In this document: piece by piece, positions 18,322 through 26,717 of the stretch | How the letters are laid out: the number at the start of each line of letters is the position of its first letter | Position numbering within the stretch: position 1 is the first letter of the stretch | NCBI RefSeq assembly: GCF_000511385.1 | Contig: NC_023137.1 | Location: forward strand, 681,501-745,500 | Length of the DNA: 64,000 nt | Origin: Phaeobacter gallaeciensis DSM 26640 | Lineage (GTDB): Bacteria; Pseudomonadota; Alphaproteobacteria; Rhodobacterales; Rhodobacteraceae | Direction of reading: 5' to 3' | Program-made: the position numbers and the translations under genes | Notes under the pieces: model-generated | Databases searched by the model: none | Told to the model about the DNA's origin: nothing | The model's input: the letters and a program-made list of their open reading frames with translations, nothing else

Positions 18322-19548
18322 TTAGTTGAGGAACCCTTTTTCCTTGGCGGCAGCGGTATAGGCTGCTTCTGCATCAGCAAGAGCCTGTTCGGCGCTTTCC
18401 TTGCCCTGCATGAAATCGCTCAGCTCAGCACCCAGCGCAGTATGCAGCAGACCCATGTAGGGCAGCATCGGGTAGGGGCTGGTGCTCATCTGCACGGCCT
18501 CAAAGACACCCTGAGCGGCATCGGTCGGCTCATAACCGTCGATCAACCAGACCGCCTGAGGGGCAGTTTCTTCGTTCAGCATCGCGGGACGGATGCCGTG
18601 GGTCAGGGCGACAAAAGTCGCTTCGGCTTCGGCATCGGGAATGTTCTTGGCAACTGTCCAGCCATCCCACCACAGGGTCGAGGCCGCATCAGAGCCACCC
18701 GCCACGGTCAGTGGGCCGGAGATCGCCATGTGATCCTTCACCTCCTGCACAACACCATCGGCATCGGCCAGAGTTGCAGCGCGGCTGCCCCACATGTTCA
18801 TCAGCGCGACATTGCCAGCACGGAATTCGGCGTTGGTGGCGTTGGAATCATGGGTCAGGAAGTCGGGGTTCATATATTCCGACAGTGACTTCATCATTTC
18901 CAGAGCGGCCACGCCCTGTTCATTGTTGATCGAGACCTTGGCGCTGCCCGGCTCAAAGAAGCTGCCGCCATGGCCCAGGTACATGTTGTTGAATTCCTGC
19001 GCGAGGTTCCAACCCGCCTTGTAGGCACCGCCAACCGGGTTCTCCATGAGACCCTTCTCGCGGATCATCTTGGCCGCTGCCAGCAGGTCCTCATAGCTTT
19101 TGGGGGGCTCGACACCGATCTCTTCCAGAACGTCGGCGCGATAGACCAGATGCTGGGCGTTCGCCATGAAAGCAACTGCCATGATCTTGCCATCGATGGT
19201 GATCAACTGGGTTTTCTGCAATCCGTCACCATGTTTGGCGACCAGATCGTCCAACGGACGGATGACGTCTTCGTTCATCAGGGCCACGATGGAGGAGTTG
19301 GCGATAATGGCAGACGTGTACTCCGCCGGATTGCCGGTCATGCCTGCGACGTTGATCTTCTGATGGTCTGCGGTCAGGTTGGCCTTGACCTCGCCACCGG
19401 TGCATTCCTTGGCCGCGTCGGCGACAGAATGGATGGCGGGGAATTCATTGCCAACGATGTTGACCCGCGCCGAAATCTCGCAGGCAGAACCTGCGGTCGC
19501 GGCAAGGGCCAGAACCGAGCTGGCAAGTGCGATATGTGTGAATTTCAT
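18322..19548 (-). CDS. ABC transporter substrate-binding protein (extracellular solute-binding family 1)
   Basis: The 408-residue protein starts with a Sec signal peptide (about 1-22, cleavage near SACE) and continues as a type 1 sugar-binding protein (WWDGWTVAKN, GKIMAVAFMANAQHLVYR). It captures the substrate in the periplasm. It sits 71 bases before the MalF-like permease gene and 89 bases after the ATPase gene. The ligand cannot be assigned by reading. Confidence 0.9.
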   Translation of the reverse strand: MKFTHIALASSVLALAATAGSACEISARVNIVGNEFPAIHSVADAAKECTGGEVKANLTADHQKINVAGMTGNPAEYTSAIIANSSIVALMNEDVIRPLDDLVAKHGDGLQKTQLITIDGKIMAVAFMANAQHLVYRADVLEEIGVEPPKSYEDLLAAAKMIREKGLMENPVGGAYKAGWNLAQEFNNMYLGHGGSFFEPGSAKVSINNEQGVAALEMMKSLSEYMNPDFLTHDSNATNAEFRAGNVALMNMWGSRAATLADADGVVQEVKDHMAISGPLTVAGGSDAASTLWWDGWTVAKNIPDAEAEATFVALTHGIRPAMLNEETAPQAVWLIDGYEPTDAAQGVFEAVQMSTSPYPMLPYMGLLHTALGAELSDFMQGKESAEQALADAEAAYTAAAKEKGFLN

Positions 19549-19637
19549 GGTAGTCTCCCTGTTATAGGGGGACGCCGTCCGGACAGCATCCCCATCTTTG
19601 CCCCCGTCGCATGCACGAAGGCGGCGGTGGTGGGGGA

Positions 19638-20687
19638 TTACCCCCCCAGCCGCGCACCTGTTTGTTTGTCAAACAGGTGGCAGTGATCGGTGGGCACATG
19701 GATCGACACCATATCGTCGATCTCTGCGCGGAATGTTTTGTCTGCCTTGACCGAAACCAGGACGCCGCCAATGCGGACCGTGACCATGGTTGCGTCACCC
19801 AAAAGCTCCATCGTGTAGATTGGGGCGTTGATCTGGCCGCCGCTCTCAACGACGCTGGCGTCCTCGGCGCGAAAGCCCAGTGTGACCGGACCATCCGGGC
19901 CGGACAGCCCGGCGATATCCGTGTGTTGTGCAGTGAATTGTCCGCCAGAGAGGCTGCCCTCCATCAGGTTCATCGCAGGTGAGCCGATGAAACTTGCAAC
20001 AAAAGCATTGGCGGGGCGGTCGTAGATCTCTGTCGGGCTGCCGACCTGCTGTACGACGCCTTTGTTCATGACCACCACGCGATCGGCGAGGGTCATCGCT
20101 TCGATCTGGTCGTGGGTGACATAGATTGTTGTCACGGCCAGTTCATGGCTGAGGTTTTTGATCTGCGCGCGGGTAGAGACCCGCAGCTTGGCGTCCAGGT
20201 TCGACAGTGGCTCATCCATCAAGAACACGTTTGGTTCGCGTACGATGGCCCGGGCCAATGCCACCCGCTGACGTTGACCACCGGAGAGCTCTGCCGGTTT
20301 GCGGTGCAGGAACTCATCCAGTTCAACCATGGCGCTGGCCCGTCGGACCTTCTCGTCATGGGTCTTGCTGTCAACACCGCGCACCTTCAACGGAAAGCGG
20401 ATATTTTCGTAGACATTCATATTGGGATAGAGCGCGTAGCTCTGGAACACCATGGCGACGTCCCGGTCTTTCGGCTCCAGTTCGTTGACCCGATTGCCAT
20501 CCACCAGAATGTCGCCTTCGCTGGCGCTTTCCAGCCCGGCAATCATCCGCATTGTTGTGGTCTTGCCGCAGCCCGACGGCCCCAAGAGAACCAGAAACTC
20601 CTTGTCTGCGATGGTCAGGTCGAAATTATCAACCCCGACAAAGCTGCCCCAACGCTTGCTGATATTACGCAGCTCAATCTGTGCCAT
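19638..20687 (-). CDS. Sugar-type ABC transporter ATPase (MalK/UgpC-like)
   Basis: The 349-residue ATPase has the Walker A motif GPSGCGKTTT, the signature LSGGQRQRVALARA, the Walker B region FLMDEPLSNLDAKL, the switch histidine in YVTHDQIEAMT, and a C-terminal TOBE-type domain. The ATG at 20687 (MAQIELRNIS) is the family start, although the frame is open to 20915. It is the first gene of the 14-gene leftward run and starts 27 bases downstream of the nearer LacI-type operator. Confidence 0.93.
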   Translation of the reverse strand: MAQIELRNISKRWGSFVGVDNFDLTIADKEFLVLLGPSGCGKTTTMRMIAGLESASEGDILVDGNRVNELEPKDRDVAMVFQSYALYPNMNVYENIRFPLKVRGVDSKTHDEKVRRASAMVELDEFLHRKPAELSGGQRQRVALARAIVREPNVFLMDEPLSNLDAKLRVSTRAQIKNLSHELAVTTIYVTHDQIEAMTLADRVVVMNKGVVQQVGSPTEIYDRPANAFVASFIGSPAMNLMEGSLSGGQFTAQHTDIAGLSGPDGPVTLGFRAEDASVVESGGQINAPIYTMELLGDATMVTVRIGGVLVSVKADKTFRAEIDDMVSIHVPTDHCHLFDKQTGARLGG

Positions 20688-20713
20688 GCGGGTCCGCCTC
20701 CCAGCGAAATCTA

Positions 20714-20733
20714 TTTTGCATACGATTGCAAAA
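20714..20733. promoter_or_regulatory. LacI-family operator, proximal to the leftward operon
   Basis: TTTGCA-TACGAT-TGCAAA forms an inverted repeat with a central CG step, as LacI-family regulators prefer. Its reverse complement is repeated at 20769-20788 with 19 of 20 bases identical. It lies 27 bases before the ATPase start. Confidence 0.8.
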
Positions 20734-20768
20734 AGGTTAGTCTTTGCTGCGTTAATTTGGCAAGATAA

Positions 20769-20788
20769 TTTTGCAATCGTATGCAAAT
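20769..20788. promoter_or_regulatory. LacI-family operator, proximal to the rightward operon
   Basis: TTTGCA-ATCGTA-TGCAAA is the mirror copy of the site at 20714-20733, with centres 55 bases apart. It lies 31 bases before the rightward NTF2 gene. Together the two sites could control both arms of the divergent locus. Confidence 0.8.
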
Positions 20789-20819
20789 CGGTGCCAAGCG
20801 ATTGAAAATAGGGAATGCA

Positions 20820-21821
20820 ATGGAACATCTTCAGGCAGCAAAAGCCGTTGTGCGCGCCTTCTACGCCGATCTCGACGCCCCGGAAGCGGATCTTGAGGCG
20901 GTGTTGATTCGACATACATCGCCTGATTACCTATGGCGTGGTTTTCACCCGTTTAATGAGATGACCGAGGCTGCCGAGGTTGCGCAGCAGTTCTGGACGC
21001 CACTGCGTAAAAGCCTCACTTCACTGCAGCGGCGTGAGGATATCTTCTTTGCCGGTCGCAACCAGATGGATGGTTTCCAAGGCATCTGGGTGGTGTCTAT
21101 GGGGCATTTGATGGGGCTGTTTGATGCGCCATTTGTTGGCATTCCCCCCACGGGCAAGATTGCGATGCTGCGCTATTGTGAGTTCCACCGGGTTGAAGAC
21201 GGTAAGATTGCCCAAACCGCGATGTATTTCGATCTGCCGCATCTGATGGCGCAGGCTGGTGTCACAGCCTTTCCCGGTCAGACTGCCGCGCAGTTGGTGC
21301 AGCCGGGGCCAATGACGCATGATGGCCTTTTGTTTGAGGCGCAACCAGACCACGAAGGCGAGATGACGCTGGCCGTTATCAACCGCATGATTGGTGAACT
21401 GGGGCAATGGGATAACAAGCTCAGTCTTGAAGATGAGCTACGTCAGACTTGGTGCGAGGACATGTTGTGGTGGGGGCCGACCGGGATCGGCGCGACATAT
21501 ACCGTCGCGCGTTATGCCCAGCAGCATTCCGGCCCGTTCCGCGCAGCTTTTTCTGACAGATCCAAGACCAATCATACGGCGCGCTTGGCCGAAGGCGCCT
21601 ACGGTGGCTTTGCCGGCTGGCCGAACTTTACCGCGCGTCTGACCGGTGATTTCATGGGGCGCTCGGCGACCAGTGAGCAGGGTGAATTCCGGGTGATTGA
21701 TATTTACCGGCGTAGCGGTGACAAACTTGCAGAAAACTGGATCTTCATCGATCTGCTGCATTTCTGGAAGGGGCAGGGATATGATGTTCTACAACAGCTC
21801 AGCGATGGGACCCTGGCATGA
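20820..21821 (+). CDS. Tandem NTF2/SnoaL-fold protein, paralogue D
   Basis: The 333-residue protein has two NTF2-fold domains. The first carries GIPPTGKIAMLRYCEFHRV and EDGKIAQTAMYFD, the second WWGPTGIGATYTVARYAQQH and ENWIFIDLLHFWKGQGYDV. It aligns by eye with paralogue B over its whole length. The ATG at 20820 follows AGGGA by five bases. It is the first gene of the rightward arm and overlaps the amidohydrolase by four bases (ATGA), so it probably acts with a hydrolase on a shared intermediate. Confidence 0.78.
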   Translation: MEHLQAAKAVVRAFYADLDAPEADLEAVLIRHTSPDYLWRGFHPFNEMTEAAEVAQQFWTPLRKSLTSLQRREDIFFAGRNQMDGFQGIWVVSMGHLMGLFDAPFVGIPPTGKIAMLRYCEFHRVEDGKIAQTAMYFDLPHLMAQAGVTAFPGQTAAQLVQPGPMTHDGLLFEAQPDHEGEMTLAVINRMIGELGQWDNKLSLEDELRQTWCEDMLWWGPTGIGATYTVARYAQQHSGPFRAAFSDRSKTNHTARLAEGAYGGFAGWPNFTARLTGDFMGRSATSEQGEFRVIDIYRRSGDKLAENWIFIDLLHFWKGQGYDVLQQLSDGTLA

Positions 21822-22684
21822 TTGACGCGCATCATCATCTGTGGGACCTCGCGGCGGTGCATTACCCTTGGCTGTCCGCCAAAGGTGTTTCGCGGTTCTT
21901 TGGCGACCCGAGCCCGATCCAGCGCAACTATCTGCTGCCGGAATTTCGCGCAGAGGCCGCTGCCTTGGGGATCACCGGATCTGTTCACATTCAGGTCGGT
22001 GCAGAGGATCCGCTGGCGGAGGCGAAATGGGTCCAGTCCGTCGCGGAAGCCAACCCAGGCTGGCCTTTGGTGCAGGTTGTCCATTGCGATTTGACGGCAC
22101 CGGACCTCGCACAGCAATTGGATGTCATGGCAGCGCTGCCCACAGTCCGGGGGGTGCGCCAGATCGTTGGTCGCGCGCCCGGAGAGGACGCGCAGACCGG
22201 TACCAATGCGCTATTGGATGATCCGCGCTTTCTGGAGGGTCTTTTGCAGCTTAGCGAACGAGGGCTGTCCTTCGATCTGCAGCTTATTCCAGAGTTGATG
22301 GAGAAAACCGCGCGCGTTCTGGCGCAGGCACCGCGCACAAATGTGGCCCTGTGCCATGCGGGCAGCCCCCATGATCGAAGCCCGGAAGGGCTCGGAGAGT
22401 GGAGACAGCGGCTCAGGTGGCTTTCTGATCTTCCACATGTGTGGTGCAAACTCTCAGGTCTGGGTATGTTTCAGCACCGCTGGACCGTTGAGGATTTCAG
22501 GCCGATCATTGAAACATGCCTTGATCAATTTGGCGCTGACCGTTGTATGTTTGGCTCCAACTTCCCGGTGGATAGCCTTTATTCAGATTATGAAACGCTC
22601 CTGCGCGCACATGAAAAATTGGTGCCGGACAGCCAGAGGTCGCAGGTCTTTGCTGAGACCGCAGCAGGTTTTTATAAGTTCTGA
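21818..22684 (+). CDS. Amidohydrolase-2 family protein (lactonase/PDC-hydrolase-like)
   Basis: The 288-residue protein begins MIDAHHHLWD, the metal-binding His-X-His of the amidohydrolase-2 family, and ends with FGSNFPVDSLY containing the conserved Asp. Close relatives include L-fuconolactonase and 2-pyrone-4,6-dicarboxylate hydrolase, which open lactones. Paired with an SDR and a HisD-like dehydrogenase in the same regulon, opening of a sugar-acid lactone is plausible but unproven. It overlaps the NTF2 gene by four bases. Confidence 0.85.
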   Translation: MIDAHHHLWDLAAVHYPWLSAKGVSRFFGDPSPIQRNYLLPEFRAEAAALGITGSVHIQVGAEDPLAEAKWVQSVAEANPGWPLVQVVHCDLTAPDLAQQLDVMAALPTVRGVRQIVGRAPGEDAQTGTNALLDDPRFLEGLLQLSERGLSFDLQLIPELMEKTARVLAQAPRTNVALCHAGSPHDRSPEGLGEWRQRLRWLSDLPHVWCKLSGLGMFQHRWTVEDFRPIIETCLDQFGADRCMFGSNFPVDSLYSDYETLLRAHEKLVPDSQRSQVFAETAAGFYKF

Positions 22685-22895
22685 ACTTTGTTGCCTATGG
22701 GAGGGTAAGGGGGACCAGTGCAAATGCGCCTCCTCATGTCGAACCGGCCTGCGGGCGTGCCAAAAGCTGTGGTCGCGCCACTGACCTGTCCTATCCCTTA
22801 CTGCATAAACTAAGCTCGGCCTGCGCGTCACTTCAGTTGCGCGCAGAAGGCGTGGTGACTGAAGAGATGTTTTGCGTTGGAGCCTGCAAAAATCT

Positions 22896-23333
22896 TCACT
22901 TCTGTTTGTTTTCCAACGACACGATTTCGACATAGGCACCCAGCATTTCCACCGCAGATTTCACCGCATCATAGGCGTTCTCTTTGACGATATAGCCGGC
23001 AATCTTATGCTCATAAGCAACAGCAATGTCCGAGGGTGCATCGGACGTTGTCAGAACAAAAATCACTGAGTTCGCCAGTTCTTTATCCTCACGCACCTCA
23101 GCGAGGAATTCCAGCCCCCCCATACGCGGCATATTCAGGTCCAGAAGGATGATATACGGGCGCTCAAGCGCGGTGGAATTCACTCCCCGCAGCAGATCAA
23201 GGGCTTCCTGTCCGTCGCCGACAACTTCAATCGGGTTCACAAGACGTAGTTTTTTCAACGCGCGTTTGATCGCCATCACGGCAACCTCGTCATCGTCTAC
23301 AATCAGAAATGTAACGGATTCTCTATTGGTCAT
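22896..23333 (-). CDS. Single-domain response regulator (Rcp1-like)
   Basis: The 145-residue receiver has the acidic pocket VDDDE (12-16), the phospho-acceptor Asp65 in LLDLNMPRMGG, the conserved Thr in VLTTSDA, and a switch Lys in GYIVKEN. It has no output domain, so it would act by protein contact or as a phosphate shuttle. It overlaps the kinase gene by four bases. Such receivers are typical partners of phytochrome-like kinases with the HDLRAPLR box, which the neighbour has. Confidence 0.9.
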   Translation of the reverse strand: MTNRESVTFLIVDDDEVAVMAIKRALKKLRLVNPIEVVGDGQEALDLLRGVNSTALERPYIILLDLNMPRMGGLEFLAEVREDKELANSVIFVLTTSDAPSDIAVAYEHKIAGYIVKENAYDAVKSAVEMLGAYVEIVSLENKQK

Positions 23334-24214
23334 GCGGCCAATCCTTGGATGTCATTCTGTGTCTTTGCTGAGGGGGCGTTAAGGGGAACACGGACCGTAA
23401 ACACGGTGCCGCGGGCCACATCCGGGTTGGAAACGACGGACACGCTGCCGCCCAGAGATCTGGCAAGTTTTTGTACAAGTGCTAGGCCCAAGCCGGATCC
23501 CTCCACTTCGTCACGGGATTTCAGCGTCTGAAACAGAACAAAGATCTGTTCCTGATATTGTTTCGGTATCCCGGGCCCGTCGTCGGCCACGGTGATCTCG
23601 ACGTAGTTGGGGTACAGCTCGCTGCTTATGCGGATCGTGCCTGAGGATCTGTCGTGATGCTTGCTCGCGTTGCTGACAAGATTGATCAGAATGGTTTTCA
23701 GCGGTGTCAGATAGGCACCGAAGGGGCCACAATCCTGCTCTACCCTGATTTCGAAAGCGGAGTTGGAATTGAAGTAGAGCCTGAGCTCATCTGCAAATTT
23801 GGTCAGGCTGAAGGATCCGTGTTCACCATCAATCTGGCCGGCTCGCGCGTAGTCCAGCAAGGCAGACAGATGGCCCGACAACCTGTCGGTACGATTGCGG
23901 ATCAACCCGATATTCTTTTGCGCGTCAGCGGGCATCTCATCGGCGAAATCTTCTTCTGTCCATTCGATCAGATTTGAGATGGCGCGCAGCGGCGCCCGCA
24001 GGTCATGGGCCGCCACATAGGCGAACCGTTCCAGTTCCTCATTTGAGCGTTTCAGGGCGGCCGCAGTGAGCCGGGATTTCTCCACGGCCTTGGCGATTTC
24101 AGCAATCTCATCTGAGCCGTTGGTGTCGATCGGATCATCAAGATGGCCGCGGGACATGCGCTGGATGTGGCGGGTCAGGCGGTGGATCCTCGAAATCATG
24201 CGTACCTCAATCAT
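23330..24214 (-). CDS. Histidine kinase, HAMP-kinase half (separated from its sensor by one TGA)
   Basis: From the ATG at 24214 the 294-residue product starts as a HAMP linker (RMISRIHRLTRHIQRM), then a dimerisation box with His70 (AAHDLRAPLRAIS) and a full ATP-binding domain (NLVSNASKH, DDGPGIP, GSGLGLALVQ). There is no membrane segment. The frame is continuous with the upstream gene except for one TGA at 24220-24218; the two ORFs together make a normal membrane kinase of about 626 residues. No clear ribosome site precedes the ATG, although re-initiation from the adjacent stop is possible. Confidence 0.85.
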   Translation of the reverse strand: MIEVRMISRIHRLTRHIQRMSRGHLDDPIDTNGSDEIAEIAKAVEKSRLTAAALKRSNEELERFAYVAAHDLRAPLRAISNLIEWTEEDFADEMPADAQKNIGLIRNRTDRLSGHLSALLDYARAGQIDGEHGSFSLTKFADELRLYFNSNSAFEIRVEQDCGPFGAYLTPLKTILINLVSNASKHHDRSSGTIRISSELYPNYVEITVADDGPGIPKQYQEQIFVLFQTLKSRDEVEGSGLGLALVQKLARSLGGSVSVVSNPDVARGTVFTVRVPLNAPSAKTQNDIQGLAA

Positions 24215-24217
24215 GAA

Positions 24218-25210
24218 TCACAAAAGGGCAAGTGATATCAGAAGCATACACATATTAAAGGCGACATCTACGAACCGAATACGCTCAACAATACGGCTTG
24301 TTTCCGCCGCGCTTTGACGGAATTCCATGGCTGCACGCTGGGTGCTCGACCGGGTCCAGGCACCGATGTTGTTGAGCACGGCCTCCGCCTCAGCATAAAG
24401 CTGCTCCTGATCTGCTTGGCTCGTTTGCAGGGCTGACAATGCTTCGACCACGCCGGCCGGGCCCAGCATGGTGTTGCGATAATCGACCAATACACCCGCA
24501 ACGTCGTGACGCGCTTCCAGGTTTTTCAGCCGGGCAAGGCGAGAGGCAAGAATATTGATTTCTCCCACCATCCGCTGGCGTGCGCCCGTCTGTGCGGCAC
24601 CGGTTTCGACGGCAAAATCTTTGGTCAGAATGGCGAGTGAGGCAACGCTGCCAGATATTTCTCCCAAAGTCTTGGCTGTATCGATTGCCCAGATGACCGA
24701 CCGGGGTCCATCCTGTTTGGATTGCGCGTCACGCTGTTGGTTGCCGAATTCGATCTGCGCGACAACGATGGATTTTTCCAGCGCCAGGATTTCGTCAACG
24801 GCCTGTGAAACAAGGGTGTTGATCCTGATATTTTGAGCGACGATGTCCTGGCGACCTTTCACCACGTTTTGAAAAACATCCGCATCTGCTGATGACAATT
24901 CTTCCGCGATTGTATCTTCTCGGTAGCTGAAATTCTCGCGAAACAACTGCGATAGATTGTCGACGCGCCGCGCCAGCCCGGTCAGCCCGTCCAGATCGTC
25001 GATCAGTCTGACCCGAGCTAGTGTTACTTCCAACCCATGTTGCAGGTCGCTCAGGTCGGCAATTCTGTCGAGCAAGGGAATCGTCCGGTCAGACAGGTTC
25101 TCTGTCTTGCGCTCAATGCGGCTTAGGTCGTTCCATTCCGCATACATCGCGACGCAAATCGACGCGAGGCATATAACGACACAAGATCTGAGGCGTGCGG
25201 TTAGCGACAC
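24218..25210 (-). CDS. Histidine kinase, periplasmic sensor half (TorS-like helical sensor)
   Basis: The 330-residue product starts with GTG at 25210, preceded by AAAAGGGA. It has a membrane segment at about residues 8-23, a long all-helical periplasmic region (TIPLLDRIADLSDLQHGL) of the TorS sensor type, and the first 15 or so residues of a second membrane segment (NMCMLLISLALL), where TGA cuts it. The next codon in the same frame continues into the HAMP of the kinase gene. Whether it is a pseudogene half, a read-through protein or a stand-alone sensor is open. Confidence 0.78.
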   Translation of the reverse strand: MSLTARLRSCVVICLASICVAMYAEWNDLSRIERKTENLSDRTIPLLDRIADLSDLQHGLEVTLARVRLIDDLDGLTGLARRVDNLSQLFRENFSYREDTIAEELSSADADVFQNVVKGRQDIVAQNIRINTLVSQAVDEILALEKSIVVAQIEFGNQQRDAQSKQDGPRSVIWAIDTAKTLGEISGSVASLAILTKDFAVETGAAQTGARQRMVGEINILASRLARLKNLEARHDVAGVLVDYRNTMLGPAGVVEALSALQTSQADQEQLYAEAEAVLNNIGAWTRSSTQRAAMEFRQSAAETSRIVERIRFVDVAFNMCMLLISLALL

Positions 25211-25319
25211 TACGGGTCCCTTTTGCTGCTGGTGTGCTCAACATAGGGTTGAGAGGTTTACCAGTCCTTAACTGGGCGTCGATAGGCTTAAAGATACTGA
25301 GCCACACGCGAGGATCCCC

Positions 25320-26717
25320 ATGTTCACGAGACGCGCCTTCACAACACATGCCTTGGCGCTTGGCGGGGTTGGAGGCCTGCCTGCCGCAGCGCGTTCCGGG
25401 CTTGATCACCAGCATCCTAATCTGCTTCGTATTCTGATCCCCCAAGGGGCGGAGGCAAGCCTTGCTCCAGTGGCCAATAGTTTTGAGGCGATGTGCGGCT
25501 GTCGCACGGAATTGGTCGTAGTCGGCGTCGGCGAGGTGAACGCAGTTCTGACGCTGGAAGCAATGCTGAACGATGTCGGCGTTGATGTGGCGCTGCCAGC
25601 CACCTTTGGCATCCCGGACCTTGTCGAGGCAGAGGCGATTTTGCCCTTGGATGCGCTTGCACAGCGATATGCTCCGCAGGGGCTGACCGATGCGATGATG
25701 TACACCAGCGGCGATGTTTTTGACGAGCAGCTGTGGGGGTATCAGACCGACGGTGATGTATTTTTAATGTTCTATAACAAGAGGTTTATGGAGGATCGGG
25801 ACCTCGGCAATAGATACGCGGACCAGACCGGTACCGCGTTGTCGACGCCGCAAACCTGGGATGAACTGGACCGACAGATGGCGTTTTTTCACGATCCGGA
25901 CGCGGGTCGGTATGGCGGCTGCCTGTTTCGCACGGCGGATAAGGTCGCCTGGGAATGGTGGGCGCGGTTTCATGCTAAGGGCGCCTGGCCGTTTTCACCC
26001 ACGATGGAACCGCAGATCGCAGGAGCGCGTGGGATCGCCGCGCTGGAGGATATGATTGCCTCTGGCGCGCATCTTATCGGAGCTGATCTGGATCTGTTTT
26101 CCAACTGGGCGCGCTATCAGGAGGGCGATATCTACGCCAATATTGGCTGGGGTGGCACACAGAAGAGCCTCTATGCGCCCGGATCGGTGATGCGCGACAA
26201 TATGATCAACGCGTCGTTGCCCGGCGGCCGTATAGGCGAGGCGGTGGTCCCACTCTCTTATTTCAACTGGGGGTGGAGTTATGTTGTTGCCAAGAATACA
26301 AAACAGCCAGAGCTGGCGTATCAATTCTGCGTTAATGCCGTCTCTCAGCAGGTCGGCGCTGCAGCGATTGCCCAGACTGATGGGTTCTTTGACCCGTTCA
26401 GAACCGATCAGTACCAGGATCCGGCTATCATCGAAGCCTATGGCACGCAGTTTCTGACGGTTCATGAGCAGGCGATGCGTGCGTCGATGCCGGATCTTTA
26501 TCTGGCGCGGCGTGGAGAGTATTTTGAGGCTTTGTCCTATTGGCTGTTGGCCGCACTGGCCGGGGATGTGACAGCCGAGGTTGCGCTGGATAATGTTGCT
26601 CAGTCCTGGCGGGCGACAACAGATCGTGTGGGCCAGGAGGTGCAATCGCGCCGCTGGATGGCGCTGCGCAATACCTATCCTGCAGACCTGCGAAAGGCTC
26701 TTACCGATGAAACATGA
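25320..26717 (+). CDS. Solitary periplasmic solute-binding protein (sugar-type), probably sensory
   Basis: The 465-residue protein starts with a twin-arginine-like signal (TRRAFTTHALALGGVGG) and reads as a family 1 solute-binding protein (PQTWDELDRQMAFFHDP, YFNWGWSYVVAKNTKQPE). No permease or ATPase gene is near it. Instead it lies between two kinases: divergent from the TorS-like sensor and overlapping the next kinase by 11 bases. This arrangement resembles binding proteins that present a ligand to a sensor kinase (TorT-TorS, ChvE-VirA). The ligand is unknown. Confidence 0.8.
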   Translation: MFTRRAFTTHALALGGVGGLPAAARSGLDHQHPNLLRILIPQGAEASLAPVANSFEAMCGCRTELVVVGVGEVNAVLTLEAMLNDVGVDVALPATFGIPDLVEAEAILPLDALAQRYAPQGLTDAMMYTSGDVFDEQLWGYQTDGDVFLMFYNKRFMEDRDLGNRYADQTGTALSTPQTWDELDRQMAFFHDPDAGRYGGCLFRTADKVAWEWWARFHAKGAWPFSPTMEPQIAGARGIAALEDMIASGAHLIGADLDLFSNWARYQEGDIYANIGWGGTQKSLYAPGSVMRDNMINASLPGGRIGEAVVPLSYFNWGWSYVVAKNTKQPELAYQFCVNAVSQQVGAAAIAQTDGFFDPFRTDQYQDPAIIEAYGTQFLTVHEQAMRASMPDLYLARRGEYFEALSYWLLAALAGDVTAEVALDNVAQSWRATTDRVGQEVQSRRWMALRNTYPADLRKALTDET

